From: Lepidodermella squamata
Lineage: Eukaryota > Gastrotricha
Length of the DNA stretch: 64,000 bases
Assembly (NCBI GenBank): GCA_047495785.1
Contig: JBLDXI010000042.1
Location: 1,240,001-1,304,000, forward strand
Direction: 5' to 3'
In this document: one piece after another, positions 11,101-19,383 of the stretch
Layout: the number at the start of each line of letters is the position of its first letter
Numbering within the stretch: position 1 is the stretch's first letter
Position numbers and translations under genes: made by a program
The notes under the pieces: model-generated
Told to the model about the DNA's origin: nothing
The model's database searches: none
Seen by the model: only the letters and a program-made list of their open reading frames with translations

Positions 11101-14100
11101 GAATCTGCACGCCGGCCCTGTCGAGAAATTCGAAATTCGGCCTCCCGAGGCTCGTATCTTTGCCTCACCTGCTATCTACCACGCGGTGTTCGTCATTGAC
11201 CGAAAAAACTGGCGACCATACAACCCGATGGCCGATCCTTACATCCGCTTTTTCGACGGTTTCAAGCGGGAGGTCCGAATCAACGATTGCAGTTTGCGCA
11301 TCGCGCTCGACTATCTGGCTCAGCAGGACCAATCCAATGCAGCCGTTCAAGCACTCACGGAAATTTTCGAACTCTTGGTCGAAGGCGATCCTGTCTATGT
11401 TGACCGGTAACGATCTTTACGTTTTTTTAATTTCCGGAATATTTCAAATGTACGCTGAACTAGGTACTTGCACGTCACAAATAAGGCGGCGATAATTCCA
11501 GTCCTATCCACCATCTCTCCGCTCAACCGCTTCAACTTCTTGTATCACGTTGTCATGACGTTTGGTCGAATCGAAGATGAGGCTACTACCTTTCCGGCTG
11601 GGCATCTCCGGGCGGCATTTGTTCGATCGGGGCTCATTCGGGTCAATCCTGAAGGCGAGCCGACCAACCTTCCTGCCGACGTGAGGTCTCTGAAGCGTCG
11701 CGTCATTCTCGAAATCTTCGCTTTCCTGCCAATCGGTGTCAAGAGATTCGATTTTTACGTCGCCACTCTGAAATCCATGTTCGAGCAGTTTTTCTTTGGC
11801 GATGGAGGCACCGACAATCTCTCGGCACTGACTGACTGGGATGCGATTGAACGGGAAGTTGACGAGGATATTGTCCGAGCGGAAGGAGAAATGAAGCGGT
11901 CTGTGGTTGAGGTGACGCATTCGCAGCTTGTCGGGAAATTGCCGCTACCACCGCTGTCGGATTTCACTGACGCTACATCGTGTCAACCTTTGGAATGGAT
12001 TCCGAGTCTTCAACGACAACCAGGTCAGTCGGACCAGTCTTTCCAGGAGCAGCAGGCGGCTCTGGCTTTCGGTATGAAGACACTCGAACGCTTCCGAAGC
12101 AGAGCTAGCTTCAAGCACATCGCACTGGTTGGTCCTCCTGGGGCTGGAAAGACAACGCTGGCGCAGATCCTTGCCATGGTTGCCGTTTCTAAGGGACTAC
12201 GAGTTGTCATTACTGCTTTGACCTCGGAGCGAGCACGAGTTCTTGGCGGTCGGCACATCCACTTGCTTTTTCCTTTGCCGGTTAAGCAAATACCGTACAA
12301 AAATGTAATGGCGTATGCTGACGGCTGCCTCAAGAATCTGTGTTTCAAGACTACGCCGTCTGTTGTCCTATATCGGGCTGACGTCTTCATCATCGAAGAA
12401 ATTGGGCTGGTCTCTGCTGAAACCCTGGAAATCTTGGACACAGTTATGAGGAGTCTTACAGGTAAGCAAACCAGCATTTAATTATTACTGGTATTTATAG
12501 TTTTCGTTAGGAGTCGATGCGAAAATGGGTGGCAAATTGATCATTGCTACCGGGGACTTTGCTCAGCTCGAGACGATCAATGGTGAGAGTTGATTTATTG
12601 CAATACTAACATGTATATTGTATTTGTTTTTTTTAATTATCCCAGGTCGATCCTTTTGGGAATCAACACAATTGTACCTCAGCTACGACGTCGCATTGTT
12701 GAAACATTTCGTTCGGGCTGCCACTGACCCGCTACTCCAGCGGGTGCTGTTGATTTTGCGGCAAGGCGTTCTTGACGAGATTGACCGGGACTTCATCCTC
12801 AAAGCTGTGACTAGAACGTGCAACTTTTACGACACTTGGGACAACGTTCCGTTCCTTGTCCAGCGGATCGTCCCAACAAGAGAAGCTGAACAAGAGGTTA
12901 GTTGGAAACGGAAAATTTTGGTGATCACTCTTGCCTTTCATTAATTGATCAGGTCATTCGGAAGTTCCTGCAAGACGCTAGTCTCAGTGGCAAGACTTTG
13001 AAAACAGCTCTATGCATCGACGAAGTAAACACGCGTGGTGCCTGGGAACCTCTTCACCGTCCCGAATGGAAAAAAGCTATCAACAAACAGTCACTCAAGC
13101 CCGAGAACTTAACGCTCTTTGTTGGTGCTGTGGTTGCTATGACCTACAATCACGTAGCGTCGAACCCGCAACACTCCTTCTCCCAAGGGCAGCTAGCTTT
13201 GGTGACGCAGTTGCCGGAAGACATGGCAGCACCGGATGCCAAAATTTCTGTCCGCTTGGTTCCTCCAGGGCTGCGTGACATTGCACCAGATGAGGCTTGG
13301 CCAGAAATAAGTGTGGGCCGGCATCGGGACGATAACGTTGTTGTTGGCGACAACAAAACGCACCTGCGTCGTGTTCAGTTTCCGCTGCGGCATTACATTG
13401 CCTCGACTATTCATCGTGAGTGCTAACCTTGTTTTTATATTCAAGTATATAAAAATGTTAATTGTTTTCAGGAATCATGGGTTCTACCTGCGAGAACGGC
13501 GTTGCGGCCAAGATTTCTTCCAACGAGAAGGTACGTATTGCGAATAATAACTGTCGATATTGATATGTTCAATGTACTGTAATGAAGGGCTACGTGCTAT
13601 GGGAACGGGCGCAGCTTGCTGTCATTCTCTCGCGGTGCCGTTCACTTGACCGTGTGTCATTTGTTGGCGAACGCGCAGACATCACTGTGGCCATCGAAAG
13701 GCTGTTGATGGCAGTCGATGAGCCATACGAGGCTATCGTCGCATCGCTGCAAACGCTGGACGTGCTGCCTACCTCAACAGTCGCCAGTAACTGGTCAGCC
13801 CGACGACAGCAGCAGGTCAGCGACCCCGACGAACTGCCCGACATCACGTTCCGCGTTTTACGAACAACTTCCGGGTTAGTCCACTTACTTATTTGGCGCT
13901 TTGTATAGTCAACTCACTAATTGCGTATGTCCCATTATATATCGAGTCTTGACAGTTCACATTTCTATAACCATTTTATTATATTTCAAAATAGAATAAG
14001 TCGAACGTTTTCAAGAAAATTTTTCTTATAGATCATTCACGATCGAGCAGCTTGGCGATGCTCAAACTTCCATCCCATTGTAAGTATGGCATTGTTCATC

Positions 14101-14949
14101 TGCTTTATATACTATTCAAAACTTCTTCATAGGCCTGCAACCGTTGACCAGGCAAGCTCCTCCGATGCGCCTGTTGCGCCTGTCCCACGGTTAGTATAAC
14201 CTATCAATTCCTTTTCATTGCTTAAAATTCTGCTCAATTTATCAGAGTGCCGACATTGTTGGACTTCTACCGCGTCGTCGGTCCTGATTTGTCGGAACGC
14301 GAGCCCAATGGCGTCGTCTATCAATTGGTGGAGGTGGCTCAGCCGTGGGCCAGCTACTTTGGCGAAACCGAGCAAGCGCCTCTACAGCGACTTTATGACC
14401 ACAATCACAGTAAATACAAGAGAGACTAAAAAAATCGAACTGCTAACATTTGATTTCAGATGCAGGGGCCGCGATGACTCGCGGCAAGCAATGGCATTTG
14501 TACGCCGTCGCTCGTGGCTTGCCTGATGACGAAACCAGGTTGAACCTGGAGAAAAGGTGCCAGGACCTTATTACAGCGCAACCTGAGCTTTTGCCGTGGC
14601 AAGTTAGGACCAAATTTGAGTCCTACGTGGACGACATCAACGCTCGCCTGCATGGGTCCACTGCTGTAATTCGTTACGGCGAGTTGGACGAGGCTAAGGT
14701 TCACCGCCTGCGTATGATCTCCTTGTGAGTCAGCTGATGGATGTCATTCTTTTTACTCAATCCTTTCACTTTTCAGCACGTCGACAATTAGAGTAGCACC
14801 GGCGCCACCGTCAGCGCAAGAAGAAGCAGGTGAACTAATCGACCAAGATCCGCCCCCAAAGCGGTAAATAGATTTAAGTTCACATTTGCTTGTAGCTTTT
14901 TACTATTATTTTCAGAATTCATCTCGCAAATAATTGTTCGCCGTCTTGA
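4984..14949 (+). CDS. Helitron-like Rep/helicase with C-terminal GIY-YIG domain, unit 1 (25 exons)
   Basis: Rolling-circle transposase-helicase, about 2,680 aa when spliced. Exons: 4984-5161, 5213-5305, 5364-5411, 5466-5504, 5630-5851, 5903-5959, 6021-6434, 6486-7229, 7362-7880, 8108-9445, 9694-10681, 10737-10942, 10995-11406, 11464-12461, 12511-12582, 12646-12896, 12953-13415, 13472-13530, 13588-13874, 14032-14079, 14133-14189, 14246-14409, 14460-14724, 14777-14863, 14916-14949. Every junction keeps frame, mostly phase 1. The ATG is preceded in frame by TGA four codons upstream. Domains: zinc-finger-like motifs at about 17-48 and 145-176; Cys cluster 216-269; unassigned 270-1200; Rep about 1208-1550; helicase about 1970-2400; GIY-YIG 2520-2590. 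If the last intron is retained, translation stops at 14865-14867 (2,670 aa). AATAAA at 15012 follows. Known: Helitrons nick with HUH Rep and unwind with a PIF1-like helicase. Activity is inferred. Confidence 0.85.
5213..5504 (+). CDS. Exons 2-4: Ser/Ala/Pro-rich linker
   Basis: Three very short exons (5213-5305, 5364-5411, 5466-5504; 31, 16 and 13 codons), all phase 1-1, encode a low-complexity Ser/Thr/Ala/Pro/Gln linker between the two zinc-finger-like motifs. Exons 2 and 3 both end in a Leu-x-Ser-Gln-like sequence (CTCAAG), suggesting one arose by duplicating the other. The intron after exon 2 has a GC dinucleotide at its donor (AAG|GCTTGT) rather than GT. That assignment is required to keep the frame and is unchanged in all four units. 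Confidence 0.6.
5630..5851 (+). CDS. Exon 5: zinc-finger-like motif 2
   Basis: Residues 120-193. C145-x2-C148-x10-C159-x4-C164-x11-C176, with H158 and an HH pair at 171-172, copies the exon 1 motif position by position even though the other residues differ. An internal duplication that has been kept under structural constraint is the simplest reading. Acceptor TTTTCAG; donor AAC|GTAAGT. Units 2-4 carry a 6-nt in-frame deletion upstream of the motif, leaving the Cys/His set intact. Confidence 0.7.
5903..6434 (+). CDS. Exons 6-7: Cys-rich cluster upstream of Rep
   Basis: Exon 6 (5903-5959) is a short Ser/Ala linker. Exon 7 (6021-6434, residues 213-350) has C224-x2-C227 and, 36 residues on, C263-x2-C266-x-CC, a layout compatible with a zinc ribbon. 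It continues into a Trp/Pro/aromatic-rich segment (FPAGWPALVYSLFF). Exon 7 ends DAG at a GTATGC donor; reading on would add a short tail that is closed by a stop in units 2-4, which confirms the splice. The family is not recognised; N-terminal zinc-binding regions are common in Helitron proteins. Confidence 0.65.
6486..7880 (+). CDS. Exons 8-9: unassigned region with CPQGC and acidic tract
   Basis: Exon 8 (6486-7229, residues 351-598) contains YPVPDVICPQGC near its start, and W/F-rich stretches. Exon 9 (7362-7880, residues 599-771) ends with an acidic run (ESDSGSDDDEESPD). No catalytic motif is recognised. The reading frame, length and phase-1 boundaries are the same in all units despite visible nucleotide divergence between unit 1 and units 2-4, while intron 8 differs in length and content, so the protein sequence appears to be constrained. 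It may hold the recognition function for the element's ends; that is a guess. Confidence 0.6.
8108..9445 (+). CDS. Exon 10: pre-Rep region ending in the Rep TCN motif
   Basis: Residues 772-1217. A Cys cluster lies at about 920-960 (CC...CGKPAQLRC...CSVGICPRC). At about 1080-1100 a segment with LFPSLFYYQ and VGALP resembles the conserved block just before Rep in Helitron proteins. The exon ends in WFGTITCNDT (about 1208-1217), matching the first Rep motif, F-x-T-x-TCN. Donor ACAG|GTTGGG in unit 1 and ACAG|GTTAGC in units 2-4. Confidence 0.7.
9478..9625 (+). repeat. Single satellite-related monomer inside intron 10, unit 1
   Basis: Intron 10 (9446-9693) contains TTCGAACCCAAGCTCTCGTT, a TTTCTCCAATGATTTCT segment, CGGCGTTGACGTCATCAGCG and a GTCAATGTTGTTCATTTGTA tail. 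This order matches the diverged satellite monomers of the right flank (63,181-63,600). The equivalent intron of units 2-4 (24576-24697 in unit 2) is about half as long and lacks it. Either an insertion in unit 1 or a loss in the ancestor of units 2-4. Confidence 0.6.
9694..10681 (+). CDS. Exon 11: Helitron Rep (HUH, two-tyrosine) nuclease domain
   Basis: Residues 1218-1546. Catalytic layout: KSHLHMGIS supplies the HUH metal-binding pair (H1322, H1324), and SYLTSY supplies tyrosines Y1504 and Y1508. The Y-x3-Y spacing is that of Helitron transposases, where one tyrosine cleaves and links to DNA at each end. ISMAWQR and EHLIEFL are further conserved-looking Rep stretches. This exon is almost identical in all four units, unlike its neighbours in unit 1, indicating recent sequence exchange. 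Donor CG|GTGAGT, phase 2. Confidence 0.85.
10737..11406 (+). CDS. Exons 12-13: Rep-helicase connector
   Basis: Exon 12 (10737-10942, residues 1547-1615) and exon 13 (10995-11406, residues 1616-1752) encode a mixed-charge, aromatic-containing region between nuclease and helicase with no recognised motif. The acceptor of exon 13 differs between units (AAATAG in unit 1, AACAG in units 2-4), but both give the same frame (Gly-Thr-Asp). Most of this segment belongs to a diverged patch of unit 1 (about 10,684-11,264) between two near-identical blocks. Confidence 0.65.
11464..13874 (+). CDS. Exons 14-19: PIF1-like SF1B helicase domain
   Basis: Exons 11464-12461, 12511-12582, 12646-12896, 12953-13415, 13472-13530 and 13588-13874. 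Motifs in order: Walker A GPPGAGKTT (G1976-K1982), Walker B FIIEE (E2064-E2065), motif III GDFAQLE (2100-2106), a MTYNHV...GQLALV block like the PIF1 nucleotide-site region, and motif VI SRCRSLD (2382-2388). It would unwind donor DNA 5'-3' during rolling-circle transposition. Odd point: Walker B is Glu-Glu instead of Asp-Glu in all four copies. Exon 19 uses an unusual acceptor, ATGAAG|GGC, rather than the T-rich AG seen elsewhere. Confidence 0.85.
14032..14189 (+). CDS. Exons 20-21: variable linker between helicase and GIY-YIG
   Basis: Two small exons (14032-14079 and 14133-14189, both bounded in phase 2) encode a Ser/Ala/Pro linker. Exon 21 has a 6-nt in-frame deletion in units 2-4 (APVAPVP becomes APVVP). 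The first codon of exon 21 is Leu in units 1 and 3 and Phe in units 2 and 4, from the G/C change after the acceptor (CATAGG/CATAGC). Confidence 0.55.
14246..14724 (+). CDS. Exons 22-23: GIY-YIG nuclease-like domain
   Basis: Exon 22 (14246-14409) and exon 23 (14460-14724), residues 2498-2640. All five signature elements are in order: GVVY (2520-2523, the GIY position), YFGET (2535-2539, YIG-x-T), R2546, H2550 and a Glu in LNLEKR (E2583). Spacings fit the family: 11 residues between the first two, R and H within 15 of YFG, Glu about 35 later. Known GIY-YIG enzymes nick or cut DNA with one metal and are found in homing endonucleases, UvrC and Penelope-like elements. I do not know of a described Helitron with this fusion. 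No substitution at these residues in any unit. Confidence 0.75.
14777..14949 (+). CDS. Exons 24-25: C-terminal tail, alternative ends
   Basis: Exon 24 starts after TTTTCAG at 14776. It either reads through to TAA at 14865-14867 (ending PPPKR), or splices at AGCG|GTAAAT (after 14863) to a TTTTCAG acceptor at 14915 and ends ANNCSPS at TGA 14947-14949. Both sites are unchanged in all units. The tail is Pro/Glu-rich with no domain. Confidence 0.5.
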
Positions 14950-15011
14950 TGTTTCTGCCGATCTTCCGATAAATGAAATGTTCCAATTCAATGTTTTTCC
15001 TAGTAGTAGCC

Positions 15012-15017
15012 AATAAA
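15012..15017 (+). terminator. Poly(A) signal AATAAA, unit 1 gene
   Basis: AATAAA lies 62 bp past the spliced stop codon and is followed by T-rich DNA. Same position in the other units: 30010-30015, 45003-45008 and 60178-60183. Confidence 0.6.
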
Positions 15018-15437
15018 CGTATCGCACTTTTTCTAATAGTGTTTATTGAATCAGAGTTATCAGATCGACTTGACTTAATATGAATCAAATCGCCACGAAA
15101 CCGTAATTTTTCTGATCCTTGTGCTTCGTCCATTATATAATTTTTCTAAAAGATTACCTAACCTCATTGCCATGCTCTTGGCTCTGTGGCAACCGAACCA
15201 TATTCATCTCACAAGTTGGCACTATAGTTGCTTCCGGAACCCACCATAAAGATGACAGATCTTAGTTTCAAGTTTTTCCATTGCATCACCATTGCTAAAT
15301 CAAAATCCATCAAATAAAAATGCTTCCCTGCGTAAATCTATAATTTCAAATCTTAATCACGGAAAATAGGGTTTATATCAAATCAAATCAAACCCAAAGC
15401 ACTGATGAGAATATCAAATTTCAAATGTCATTAACAC

Positions 15438-15992
15438 TGGGGTGAGGGGGAGCCACCGTCCCCTCCAACGACGTGGAGGGGATCTCCAAGGGGTGGTTCG
15501 AGTCCTTACCCATTACCCAGGAGAGTGGAGAAAAAGAAAGAAAAGGCTAGCGCAGCGTAAGCCTTGTCGAACTCTCCTGGATGGGGGCGCGACTCTGGGA
15601 GTTCCGAAGGAACGCCAGTTCCTTTACACGTGTTTTACACATACGCCGTAGATTACCACGAACGAAGTGAGATTTCATCCCAACAGGGGGGCCCGAGAAC
15701 GCGTTGGTTAACAGGACATTCTCCGATGAAGCCGCCCGATTTATGGTAGTATCCTGGACCCCTCAGGACCTCCCAGAAACTTTTTCAGCTCTAACGGACC
15801 TTCCGTTGATTTTCTAGAAATTAGGACGGTTTTTTCCTATTTTACCGTATTTTTTGGTCACGTGACCCGGAATGGGTAGTATATGAGGGGACAGTAGGAG
15901 GATATGATAAGGACACCAAAAAACTAACCACGCTAACCAGAGTATCCAAGCCAGCTGACAGGCTGGCCCCTCGCCCCTGGGGGAGAGGGGCC
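15438..15992 (+). other. GC-rich hairpin-dense tract downstream of the gene, unit 1
   Basis: Perfect inverted repeats follow each other closely. Stems: CCCCTCCA/TGGAGGGG 15460-15481, CAGGAGAGT/ACTCTCCTG 15518-15579 enclosing AAGGCT/AGCCTT 15543-15565, GTTCC/GGAAC 15601-15613, AAGGAAC/GTTCCTT 15607-15624, TCCTG/CAGGA 15752-15768, AACGGA/TCCGTT 15793-15807, the palindrome GGTCACGTGACC 15856-15867, GCCAGC/GCTGGC 15950-15967, and GGCCCCTC/GAGGGGCC 15965-15992. GGTTCGAGTCC (15495-15505) is a box B match. Helitrons need a 3' hairpin near their terminus, so this tract may contain the replication terminator. The diverged copy at 60,753-61,149 keeps several stems while their loops change. Confidence 0.55.
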
Positions 15993-16114
15993 TACAATAA
16001 ATCAACAATGCTAGCTGGCGACCAAAGAGCAAACGACGAAAAGGCAATATACGTAAAAGTCAAGGTCAATTGAACAATTCTGCGGCGAATAAATTGTGCA
16101 TTTTCCATATACAA

Positions 16115-16215
16115 CAATAGGTTTACATGTAATCGACAACGGAGAATCCGAATATGACGTTCATTTTGTTATGAAGCAATTATAACCCAATGATAGCCCC
16201 TCCAACTAATTTTTC
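16115..16215 (+). repeat. Dispersed repeat with GGAGAATCCGAATATGAC core, unit 1/2 junction
   Basis: A segment of about 90 bp (TTTACATGTAATCGAC, GGAGAATCCGAATATGAC, then CATTTTGTTATGAAGC and a CCAATGATA tail) recurs between all units and three times in the right flank (near 61,285, 61,390 and 61,862). In the 61,862 copy the CCGTA/TACGG stem is perfect. The remaining spacer (15,993-16,409) is AT-rich with no other feature seen. Confidence 0.5.
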
Positions 16216-16409
16216 TGTTCACTGCTATGGAGTTGGCATGGTTATATTTTTTATTAAATAACATAATGCAGTTCAAGTTTCAGGGCTCGAAGTTTTAAAG
16301 CACATTTTTAAGTGAGCGGTTCAATAACGCACTGTCTTATTTCCATATTCATATGCATGCGCAGAAACAAAAAAAAATAATAATAACAATAAAAAATTAA
16401 AAGAAAATG

Positions 16410-16481
16410 TGTCGCGGCCGGGACTCGAACCCTCCATTAACTGCATTTCACAACGTTACACTGAAACCACTCGGCCACAAC
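16410..16481 (-). pseudogene. tRNA-Ser-like remnant, unit 2
   Basis: Same element as in unit 1 but 2 nt shorter in the acceptor/D-arm junction, and with GGTTTCAGTG replacing GGTTACGGTG. Box B GGTTCGAGTCC is intact. The loss of D-arm pairing supports a relic. Confidence 0.45.
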
Positions 16482-17199
16482 ACATCTGACATATCCATCG
16501 CAAATTAAATTTCAATTAAATATTCAACGAAATTATCAAAACAGTTTCCAGCGCCTTCCGGGAATCGGACGCGTCTCTATATAATTTATTCACTATATAA
16601 TTCGCTACGCAGTGGTTCGGAAGGCAGTGGTTCGATTGCTGCTCACATCACATTTTTCCTTCTCATTTTTTCTTCTTAAAATCAGATTTATTTCTGTTTA
16701 ATTTTTTTGCAGAGTGAGCAATAAAAAATAAACGTTTACCATTCACGTGAATCTTCATGAGTACAAAGTGCATGCCTGTCATATGGCCGACACGCGATTC
16801 AGCATCAGCTGTTTCACGGCGCAGCGGCGGCAACAGCAAGCAGACGGTTCGATCCGGTATTCAACCATCATTCACAACGATTTATTTCTCTTCAAAACAA
16901 CCTCTATTTCCCTAATCATTAGAATTACTTATGCTGCCAGCTCCTATCAATCTATCTTCCGCTCGAATCGATAACATTGTGACAATGTTGCTCTCTCAGG
17001 TTTGCTAGTATATTATTCCCAGTTCATATCACCATTCCCACTATAATTACAGCTACTGGATGAAATGGCGATTTCAACACTGTTGTCCACTTTGGTTTTC
17101 CATGGTCACTACTCCCTACCAGAAAGCGGTGAGTACATTATTTTCCTCATTCATTTTTTTTACTATTGTAAAATTTATTGATTTTTTCATTCATTAACA

Positions 17200-19159
17200 C
17201 GTTTTTTTTGCTCCCCAATATTTTCTTTCGTCGTTATGCTCCCGTATTCGACGTTTTCGCCATCAGCAACGTCGATTCCACTAATTCATGTCATTTAATT
17301 TTACCCTGATTTACTTTTTTCAAGAATTTTTTCAAACTTTGAAATTCCAAACCAAGGTCGTAGGTTGGTGCCCGACCTCTCATTTTTTCGCCCTCAAATA
17401 TTTTCTTTCATCGATATGCTCCCGTTCTCGACGTTTTCGCCATCAGCAACGTCGATTCCACTAATTCATGTCAATTAATTTTACCCTGATTTACTTTTTT
17501 CAAGAATTTTTTCAAACTTTGAAATTCCAAACCAAGGTCGTAGGTTGGTGCCCGACCTCTCATTTTTTCGCCCTCAAATATTTTCTTTCATCGATATGCT
17601 CCCGTTCTCGACGTTTTCGCCATCAGCAACGTCGATTCCACTAATTCATGTCAATTAATTTTACCCTGATTTACTTTTTTCAAGAATTTTTTCAAACTTT
17701 GAAATTCCAAACCAAGGTCGTAGGTTGGTGCCCGACCTCTCATTTTTTCGCCCTCAAATATTTTCTTTCATCGATATGCTCCCGTTCTCGACGTTTTCGC
17801 CATCAGCAACGTCGATTCCACTAATTCATGTCAATTAATTTTACCCTGATTTACTTTTTTCAAGAATTTTTTCAAACTTTGAAATTCCAAACCAAGGTCG
17901 TAGGTTGGTGCCCGACCTCTCATTTTTTCGCCCTCAAATATTTTCTTTCATCGATATGCTCCCGTTCTCGACGTTTTCGCCATCAGCAACGTCGATTCCA
18001 CTAATTCATGTCAATTAATTTTACCCTGATTTACTTTTTTCAAGAATTTTTTCTAACTTTGAAATTCCAAACCAAGGTCGTAGGTTGGTGCCCGACCTCT
18101 CATTTTTTCGCCCTCAAATATTTTCTTTCATCGATATGCTCCCGTTCTCGACGTTTTCGCCATCAGCAACGTCGATTCCACTAATTCATGTCAATTAATT
18201 TTACCCTGATTTACTTTTTTCAAGAATTTTTTCAAACTTTGAAATTCCAAACCAAGGTCGTAGGTTGGTGCCCGACCTCTCATTTTTTCGCCCTCAAATA
18301 TTTTCTTTCATCGATATGCTCCCGTTCTCGACGTTTTCGCCATCAGCAACGTCGATTCCACTAATTCATGTCAATTAATTTTACCCTGATTAACTTTTTT
18401 CAAGAATTTTTTCAAACTTTGAAATCCCAAACCAAGGTCGTAGGTTGGTGCCCGACCTCTCATTTTTCGCCCTCAAATATTTTCTTTCATCGATATGCTC
18501 CCGTTCTCGACGTTTTCGCCATCAGCAACGTCGATTCCACTAATTCATGTCAATTAATTTTACCCTGATTTACTTTTTTCAAGAATTTTTTCAAACTTTG
18601 AAATTCCAAACCAAGGTCGTAGGTTGGTGCCCGACCTCTCATTTTTTCGCCCTCAAATATTTTCTTTCATCGATATGCTCCCGTTCTCGACGTTTTCGCC
18701 ATCAGCAACGTCGATTCCACTAATTCATGTAAATTAATTCTACCCTGATTTACTTTTTTCAAGAATTTTTTCAAACTTTGAAATCCCAAACCAAGGTCGT
18801 AGGTTGGTGCCCGACCTCTCATTTTTTCGCCCTCAAATATTTTCTTTCATCGATATGCTCCCGTTCTCGACGTTTTCGCCATCAGCAACGTCGATTCCAC
18901 TAATTCATGTCAATTAATTTTACCCTGATTTACTTTTTTCAAGAATTTTTTCAAACTTTGAAATCCCAAACCAAGGTCGTAGGTTGGTGCCCGACCTCTC
19001 ATTTTTTCGCCCTCAAATATTTTCTTTCATCGATATGCTCCCGTTCTCGAAGTTTTCGCCATCAGCAACGTCGATTCCACTAATTCATGTCAATTAATTT
19101 TACCCTGATTTACTTTTTTCAAGAATTTTTTCAAACTTTGAAATTCCAAACGAAGGTCA
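17200..19159 (+). repeat. 180-bp satellite array, about 11 monomers, unit 2
   Basis: Monomer differs from that of unit 1 (GCCCTCAAATATTTTC, GCCATCAGCAACGTCG, CACTAATTCATGTCAATT) but keeps the same 180-bp period and order of blocks. The first monomer is the most diverged (CTCCCCAATA, CGTCGTTATG). Single-monomer markers (TTCTAACTTT, GATTAACTTT, TGTAAATTAATTC, CGAAGTTTTC) occur in the same order in units 2-4. Confidence 0.95.
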
Positions 19160-19383
19160 TTTTTTTGAATTTTAGAATTTCGGAAATTTATATTAGCATT
19201 TCATTTTTTTTTATTTTTTCTCTTTTTTACCAGTTTGCGAATCGAATGACCGATGTTGCACATGCTGTAATCAAATGGCTGAAAACGATTTCAAGACGAA
19301 GTGATTTGTGATTTTTCAAACGTGCTACTTCATTTGAACGTTGTTTACCAGCTTTGCTGTATGATGCTTTTTAAATTATATTG

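Larger units (their letters stand above)
1..16268 (+). mobile_element. Helitron-like tandem unit 1 (diverged left-edge unit)
   Basis: First of four head-to-tail copies; the limits are landmark-based because no transposon terminus could be fixed. Position 1 aligns with about 16,262 of the next unit, so the window opens close to one repeat period upstream. Seen in sequence: leader, 17-monomer satellite and exons 1-10 differ from units 2-4 throughout, whereas about 9,728-10,680 and 11,265-15,600 show only scattered differences. The unit encodes one Rep/helicase/GIY-YIG gene (4984-14949). Helitron identity rests on the Rep HUH plus two-tyrosine motif in the same protein as a PIF1-like helicase. 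A TC...CTRR end pair was not recognised, so the subclass (canonical Helitron versus Helentron/Helitron2) is open. Confidence 0.8.

Noticed and set aside
11504-12477. Antisense open frames of up to 150 codons opposite the helicase exon (repeated in every unit)
   Set aside because: They are shadows of a GC-richer coding exon, have no domain, and the sense strand has clear helicase motifs.
15814-16047. 77-codon minus-strand frame in the hairpin tract
   Set aside because: Composition follows the GC-rich inverted repeats; no domain, and the diverged copy at 60,971-61,204 changes without visible coding constraint.
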